Program-made: the position numbers and the translations under genes
Shown: one piece after another, positions 5,226 to 8,811 of the stretch
How positions within the stretch are numbered: position 1 is the stretch's first letter
How the letters are laid out: every line of letters begins with the position of its first letter
Assembly (NCBI GenBank): GCA_023266795.1
Contig: JAHFPI010000069.1
Coordinates: 1 to 8,811, forward strand
From: Rhodospirillales bacterium
GTDB lineage: Bacteria; Pseudomonadota; Alphaproteobacteria; Micavibrionales; UBA2020
Direction: 5' to 3'
Length of the DNA stretch: 8,811 nucleotides
Notes under the pieces: model-generated
Databases searched by the model: none
What the model saw: the letters and a program-made list of their open reading frames with translations, nothing else
What the model was told of the DNA's origin: nothing

Positions 5226-6728
5226 ATGAAGATCACATTTAGCCGCATTAATCCGGATAAAACCGTTCTTGTCGTGCCCATTTACGCAGGCAACGCGCTG
5301 GACAACGTGGACGTTTCTTTAAAGAAATTCATAGGCGACGCCCTTGCCGGCGAAACCGCCTTTCAGGGCAAAAGCGGGCAGACGCTCACCCTGCGCGGCA
5401 ACGGCCAAAAAATTATCCTGCTCGGCGTCGGCGAGGAAAAGGACCTCGATGAAAAATCCATCCGGCAGCTGGCAGCGCCGCTGTACAGGACGCTTGCCGC
5501 CGAAGGCGCAAAACAGGCCTCGATTGATACCACGCTGATAAGCCCGAAGCTGGGGGCGCAGCTCGCCGACGCGCTGGTTTTTCACTCCTACAGCTTCAAC
5601 AAATACAAAACCGCCCAGAACGACTCCGCGAAGCCGGAAAATATCACGCTCCTCACCCAGAACGCGAAACTGGCGATGGAGGTTTACGAGCCTCTCTGCA
5701 AAGCCACTGAAAGCGTATTCTGGGCCAGCGACCTCTGCAACGAACCGGCGAATGTCCTGAATCCGGCGACCTATGCGGAAAAAGTCAAAAGCGAACTGGA
5801 GCCCCTCGGCATTAAGGTCACCATTCTCGAACAGGCGGACATGCAGAAGCTCGGCATGGGCGCGGCGCTGGCCGTCGGTCAGGGCAGCGTAACGCCGCCG
5901 CGCATGATCGTCCTTGAATATGACGGCACGGGCGGCAAACAGAAACGCCCGCTGGCGCTGGTCGGCAAAGGCATCACCTTTGATTCGGGCGGCATCTCGC
6001 TGAAACCCGGCGCAGGCATGGGCGATATGTCGCTGGATATGGGCGGTTCCGCCGCCGTGGCCGGCACCATCCGCGCTCTCGCGGCGCGCGGGGCTAAAAC
6101 AAAAGTCGTCGGCATCATGGCGCTGCCGGAAAATATGCCCGGCGCACAGTCTTACCGTCCCGGCGACATTATCAAATCCATGTCCGGCAAGACCATCTAT
6201 GTCGGCAACACCGATGCCGAAGGGCGTCTGGTGCTGGCCGATGCGCTGACCTATATCCAGCGCACCTTCAACCCGCACACCGTCGTCGATCTTGCCACGC
6301 TGACCGGCGCCGCCGTCGGCGCGCTCGGCACAGAATTCGCGGCGGTCTACGCCAATGACAACCGCCTGTGGAAAAAATTCAACAAGGCCAGCGGCGCCTC
6401 GGGTGAAAAAATCTGGCGCATGCCGCTCACCGAAACGGGCGAATTCGCCAAGGCGGTCAAGGCGAACGACCGCGCCGATCTGGCGAATATCAGCTCCGGC
6501 CCCGGTTCCTGCACCGCCGCCGCCTTCCTGCGCGAATTCATCGAGAAGGATAAAGACGGCACGGATAAATGCAAATGGATGCACATTGATATGGCGGGCC
6601 CCGGCATGCCTCCCGGCCAGATCAGGAAAGGCTGGGGTGTGCTGCTGCTGAACCAGCTAATCCGCGACCATTTTGAGCTGGACGAAACAAAAGCGCCACA
6701 GCCCAAAATCGCCAAGCCATCTCCTTAA
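5226..6728 (+). CDS. pepA: Leucyl aminopeptidase (M17 family)
   Basis: A cytosolic di-zinc/manganese aminopeptidase that removes N-terminal amino acids, especially leucine, from peptides; in E. coli the protein also binds DNA. At 500 residues it is full length. The N-terminal macrodomain-like part (about 1-160) is followed by the catalytic domain. Metal ligands and catalytic residues are all present, each exactly 22 below E. coli numbering: K248, D253, D271, D330, E332, with K260 and R334. The signature NTDAEGRL spans 328-335, and GKGITFDSGGISLKPG 247-262. A glycine-rich GPGSCTAAAFL block and HIDMAGPG near the C-terminus also fit. AAGGA lies 8 bases before the ATG. It follows dcd by 27 bases. 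The holC gene often found after pepA in proteobacteria is not present; an unrelated HExxH gene follows. Confidence 0.97.
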   Translation: MKITFSRINPDKTVLVVPIYAGNALDNVDVSLKKFIGDALAGETAFQGKSGQTLTLRGNGQKIILLGVGEEKDLDEKSIRQLAAPLYRTLAAEGAKQASIDTTLISPKLGAQLADALVFHSYSFNKYKTAQNDSAKPENITLLTQNAKLAMEVYEPLCKATESVFWASDLCNEPANVLNPATYAEKVKSELEPLGIKVTILEQADMQKLGMGAALAVGQGSVTPPRMIVLEYDGTGGKQKRPLALVGKGITFDSGGISLKPGAGMGDMSLDMGGSAAVAGTIRALAARGAKTKVVGIMALPENMPGAQSYRPGDIIKSMSGKTIYVGNTDAEGRLVLADALTYIQRTFNPHTVVDLATLTGAAVGALGTEFAAVYANDNRLWKKFNKASGASGEKIWRMPLTETGEFAKAVKANDRADLANISSGPGSCTAAAFLREFIEKDKDGTDKCKWMHIDMAGPGMPPGQIRKGWGVLLLNQLIRDHFELDETKAPQPKIAKPSP

Positions 6729-6749
6729 TGTAGCTGGATTAACTCCTTC

Positions 6750-6779
6750 TTAATCATATTATTACATAATGTGTATATA
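6750..6779 (+). promoter_or_regulatory. Candidate promoter for the HExxH gene
   Basis: The 64 bases between pepA and the next gene are strikingly AT-rich. TTAATC (6750-6755) and TATATA (6774-6779) with 18 bp between them could form a weak sigma-70 promoter. CTTAAT (6749-6754) and ATTAAG (6779-6784) form an inverted repeat around it. This suggests the downstream gene has its own promoter rather than relying only on the pepA transcript. Confidence 0.25.
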
Positions 6780-6792
6780 TTAAGAGGGGTTG

Positions 6793-7848
6793 ATGACGGA
6801 CGACATCAGCAATTACACCTTTGATTTTGAAAAGGAAGTAAACGATTTAAGGCGCAGCCTTGGGTCGAAAGCCGGCAATATTTTATTCACTGAAGTGGAC
6901 GTCACCCCATCCAAAGAGGCAAACGTACCGCCCGAAATCTCCCTGCAGAAAATTGTGGGCGCCGAAAATTTTAATAAGGCAACTTTTTCATTCATTCATG
7001 ACTGGATAGTATCGAGCTATACCGATGACCCTCTCAGTTCTTCATTTTCCAACTCCTTTAGTAATGCTGATAATATCATCGTCGGCCATGTAGTCTGCCT
7101 TAGAGAAAAAGAATCCCTTAGCAAGGAACTCGGGGAAGAAAATAAAAACCTGATGCGACTCTTCATTCTTTATCATGAAACGGCACACGTATTAATTCCC
7201 GGTGTCGGCAACGGCGATCAGGACCACCCTTTTTGGGAAGCAGCGGGAGACGCCTATGCGGCCCTTCGCCTTTTTCAACGGTTTGGACAGGAGGCAGGAG
7301 CTTTGCTCTCCATGATGAGCTGGCTGCGCACCAAGGATGCTATCGTATTCAATACCCATCACCTGACAACCACCGTCCTTGATAAAATTATTGCCGACAG
7401 CGCCCGCCGTGATTTCTCAGAGCTGACGCCTGCCGAGACAGCGGAGCTTGCCGAAAGCTACGCAAAAGAATGGACGCCTACAGCCTCCGTTTTATCTGCG
7501 GCAAGGCCTCTCTTCAGGCAGGGAAACTGCATTTCACCCCTGCTGCTCGCCCAGACCTGCCTTACCTCATCTGATAAGTTTGCTTTCTATATAGGCGCAA
7601 AATTCTTCCAGCCTTTTTTACAGCCGGAAGGCATCCTGTGGAATGGCAAGACCAGTCAGCTGACAGCAATAGAGCGCGAAGCCTATGCACGGTTCATCGA
7701 AAAAACAGCGGCCGGCATGGGCCTTCATGCAATATTCAACAGGGTTGCAGACAGGCCTGAAGAAGAGCCGCCGGTCACCACCCTTCTGAAAATCTCCCTC
7801 CCTGCCGGTCAGAAGCAGTTTGTTGTAGATCCTCCAAAATTTCCATAA
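6793..7848 (+). CDS. Uncharacterised protein with HExxH zinc-peptidase-like motif
   Basis: I do not recognise the family. The 351 residues carry LFILYHETAHVLIPG at about 123-137, with HETAH (H128, E129, H132) matching the HExxH zinc motif. FWEAAGDAYAAL follows at 147-158, where E149 is a plausible third ligand, 17 residues after the second histidine, and D153 a supporting acid, as in gluzincin-type metallopeptidases. There is no signal peptide or membrane helix, so it should be cytoplasmic. The C-terminal half (about 205-320) is mostly helical in appearance without known motifs. The ATG at 6793 is preferred over the adjacent TTG at 6790 because AGAGG sits 5 bases before it. The more AT-rich leader and less biased codons compared with pepA hint at a later insertion between pepA and murA. 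Proteolytic activity is inferred from the motif only. Confidence 0.75.
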   Translation: MTDDISNYTFDFEKEVNDLRRSLGSKAGNILFTEVDVTPSKEANVPPEISLQKIVGAENFNKATFSFIHDWIVSSYTDDPLSSSFSNSFSNADNIIVGHVVCLREKESLSKELGEENKNLMRLFILYHETAHVLIPGVGNGDQDHPFWEAAGDAYAALRLFQRFGQEAGALLSMMSWLRTKDAIVFNTHHLTTTVLDKIIADSARRDFSELTPAETAELAESYAKEWTPTASVLSAARPLFRQGNCISPLLLAQTCLTSSDKFAFYIGAKFFQPFLQPEGILWNGKTSQLTAIEREAYARFIEKTAAGMGLHAIFNRVADRPEEEPPVTTLLKISLPAGQKQFVVDPPKFP

Positions 7849-7883
7849 ATAAAAAAAGAGCCTCCCGTCTCCCTTGAATTATA

Positions 7884-7900
7884 GTCTCCATTTGTGAGAC
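7884..7900 (+). promoter_or_regulatory. Short hairpin just before murA
   Basis: GTCTC (7884-7888) pairs with GAGAC (7896-7900) around a 7-base loop, 8 bases before the murA ATG. The 3' arm includes GTGAG/GAGA, the only purine-rich candidate for a ribosome binding site. Pairing could lower murA translation, though a 5-bp stem is weak evidence. Confidence 0.25.
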
Positions 7901-7908
7901 AACATCCC

Positions 7909-8811
7909 ATGGACAAAATACGTATTTATGGCGGCGGGCCGCTGAACGGGGAGATCGAGATCAGCGGCGCCAAGAACGCGGCGCTGCCGCTGATGACGGC
8001 GGCGATTCTGACCGATCAGCCGCTCGTGCTGCACCGCGTTCCCGACCTCCGCGACGTCACCTCCCTGTGCGAAGTCCTGGCGCAGCTGGGTGTAACATCG
8101 GCCTATGATGCAAAAACAAAAGTTATCCGCCTGCACAGCCCGGCGATTACCAGCTGCGTTGCGCCTTATGACCTTGTGCGCAAGATGCGCGCCAGCATCC
8201 TTGTGCTGGGGCCGCTGGTAGCGCGTCATGGCGAAGCGAAAGTGTCGCTGCCCGGCGGCTGCGCCATCGGCACCCGCCCCGTCGACTTGCATATTGACGG
8301 GCTGAAACAGCTTGGCGCGCAAATCGAGCTTATCGAAGGTTATATCCACGCCAAAGCGCCGCATGGCCTGACCGGCGCGCATATCCACTTTCCCAAAGTT
8401 TCGGTGGGCGCGACGGAAAACGTGATGATGGCCGCGACGCTGGCCAAAGGCACGACCATCCTCGCCAATGCTGCCCGCGAACCGGAGATCGTCGATCTCG
8501 GCGAATGCCTGGTCAAAATGGGCGCGGAAATCGAGGGGCTCGGCACCGACACCATCACCATCCACGGCAAAACTTTCCTGCGCGGCACGGAACACACCGT
8601 CATCGCCGACCGGATCGAGGCCGGAACCTTTGCCATCGCCGCTGCCATGGCCGGCGGCAGGCTGACGCTGCGTCACAGCAACCTGAAACATATCGATTAC
8701 CTCCTCGACCCATTAAATAAAGCAGGCGTTGACATCACCGGCGATGACGGGAGTATTACCGTTCACCGCCGCAACGGCCTGCGCGGCGTAGATGTCATGA
8801 CTGAGCCCTAT
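7909..8811 (+). CDS. murA: UDP-N-acetylglucosamine 1-carboxyvinyltransferase, N-terminal 301 codons
   Basis: MurA transfers enolpyruvate from phosphoenolpyruvate to UDP-N-acetylglucosamine, the first committed step of peptidoglycan synthesis, in the cytosol. The protein begins MDKIRIYGGGPLNGEIEISG, followed by AKNAALPLM with K22 and N23 in the usual substrate-binding place. RKMRAS (91-96) and LPGGCAIGTRPVDLH (114-128) follow. C118 matches the catalytic cysteine that fosfomycin modifies, so this copy has Cys rather than the resistant Asp variant. TENVMMAA and the EPEIVDL block are also typical. The frame stays open to the last base; about 120 residues, including the second catalytic aspartate region, lie beyond the window. 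The ATG at 7909 is the expected start from the N-terminal family pattern, although its Shine-Dalgarno sequence is weak. It starts 60 bases after the HExxH gene. Confidence 0.97.
   Translation, partial: MDKIRIYGGGPLNGEIEISGAKNAALPLMTAAILTDQPLVLHRVPDLRDVTSLCEVLAQLGVTSAYDAKTKVIRLHSPAITSCVAPYDLVRKMRASILVLGPLVARHGEAKVSLPGGCAIGTRPVDLHIDGLKQLGAQIELIEGYIHAKAPHGLTGAHIHFPKVSVGATENVMMAATLAKGTTILANAAREPEIVDLGECLVKMGAEIEGLGTDTITIHGKTFLRGTEHTVIADRIEAGTFAIAAAMAGGRLTLRHSNLKHIDYLLDPLNKAGVDITGDDGSITVHRRNGLRGVDVMTEPY

Noticed and set aside
5319..6584. Long minus-strand open frame of 421 codons opposite pepA
   Set aside because: It lies wholly within a clearly real M17 gene with all catalytic residues. The antisense frame has Arg/Gly/Ala-rich composition typical of GC-rich shadow frames and no recognisable motif.
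7879..8691. 270-codon minus-strand frame opposite murA
   Set aside because: murA on the plus strand is unambiguous; the antisense product is His/Gln/Arg/Gly-rich shadow sequence.

Overview
The window looks like a chromosomal segment of a moderately GC-rich alphaproteobacterium. That inference rests on a DUF4159 protein followed by a large membrane protein with a 4-base start/stop overlap, on dcd, pepA and murA homologues of ordinary proteobacterial type, and on intergenic palindromes of the kind common in that class. I cannot name a genus. There are no rRNA genes, tRNA genes or CRISPR arrays that I can see.

Layout. (1) 2-2901, plus strand: the C-terminal end of a DUF4159 protein (its N-terminus lies before the window), overlapping by ATGA with a 698-residue membrane-anchored protein that has a von Willebrand A-like MIDAS pattern and a glutamine-amidotransferase-like region. 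This is the tail of what is normally a MoxR/DUF58/DUF4159 cluster. (2) 2902-4511: an accessory, lower-GC, repeat-rich stretch. It holds a possible 27-codon ORF, a lone minus-strand gene (3207-3920) that looks like the core of a STAND/NACHT-type P-loop NTPase with a ruined Walker A, and several repeats. An inverted pair of 26-bp repeats (24/26 identical) flanks that gene. Next to it is a 161-bp MITE-like unit with its own imperfect terminal inverted repeats and internal hairpins, plus 15-bp and 17-bp tandem duplications. (3) 4512-6728, plus strand: an unlisted 42-residue Arg/Lys-rich small protein, dcd (dCTP deaminase) and pepA (M17 leucyl aminopeptidase), closely spaced as one operon. (4) 6793-7848: an unrecognised 351-residue protein with an HExxH zinc-peptidase-like motif. 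(5) 7909 to the window end: the first 301 codons of murA.

The housekeeping genes serve pyrimidine nucleotide supply (dcd), peptide turnover (pepA) and the first committed step of peptidoglycan synthesis (murA). They are neighbours rather than one pathway. The most interesting material is the inverted-repeat-flanked degenerate NTPase gene with its repeat cluster, the 42-residue protein whose last codons carry the dcd ribosome binding site, and the orphan HExxH protein between pepA and murA. I do not see a complete new defence or mobile system; the NTPase gene looks more like a remnant, or a repurposed fragment of one.
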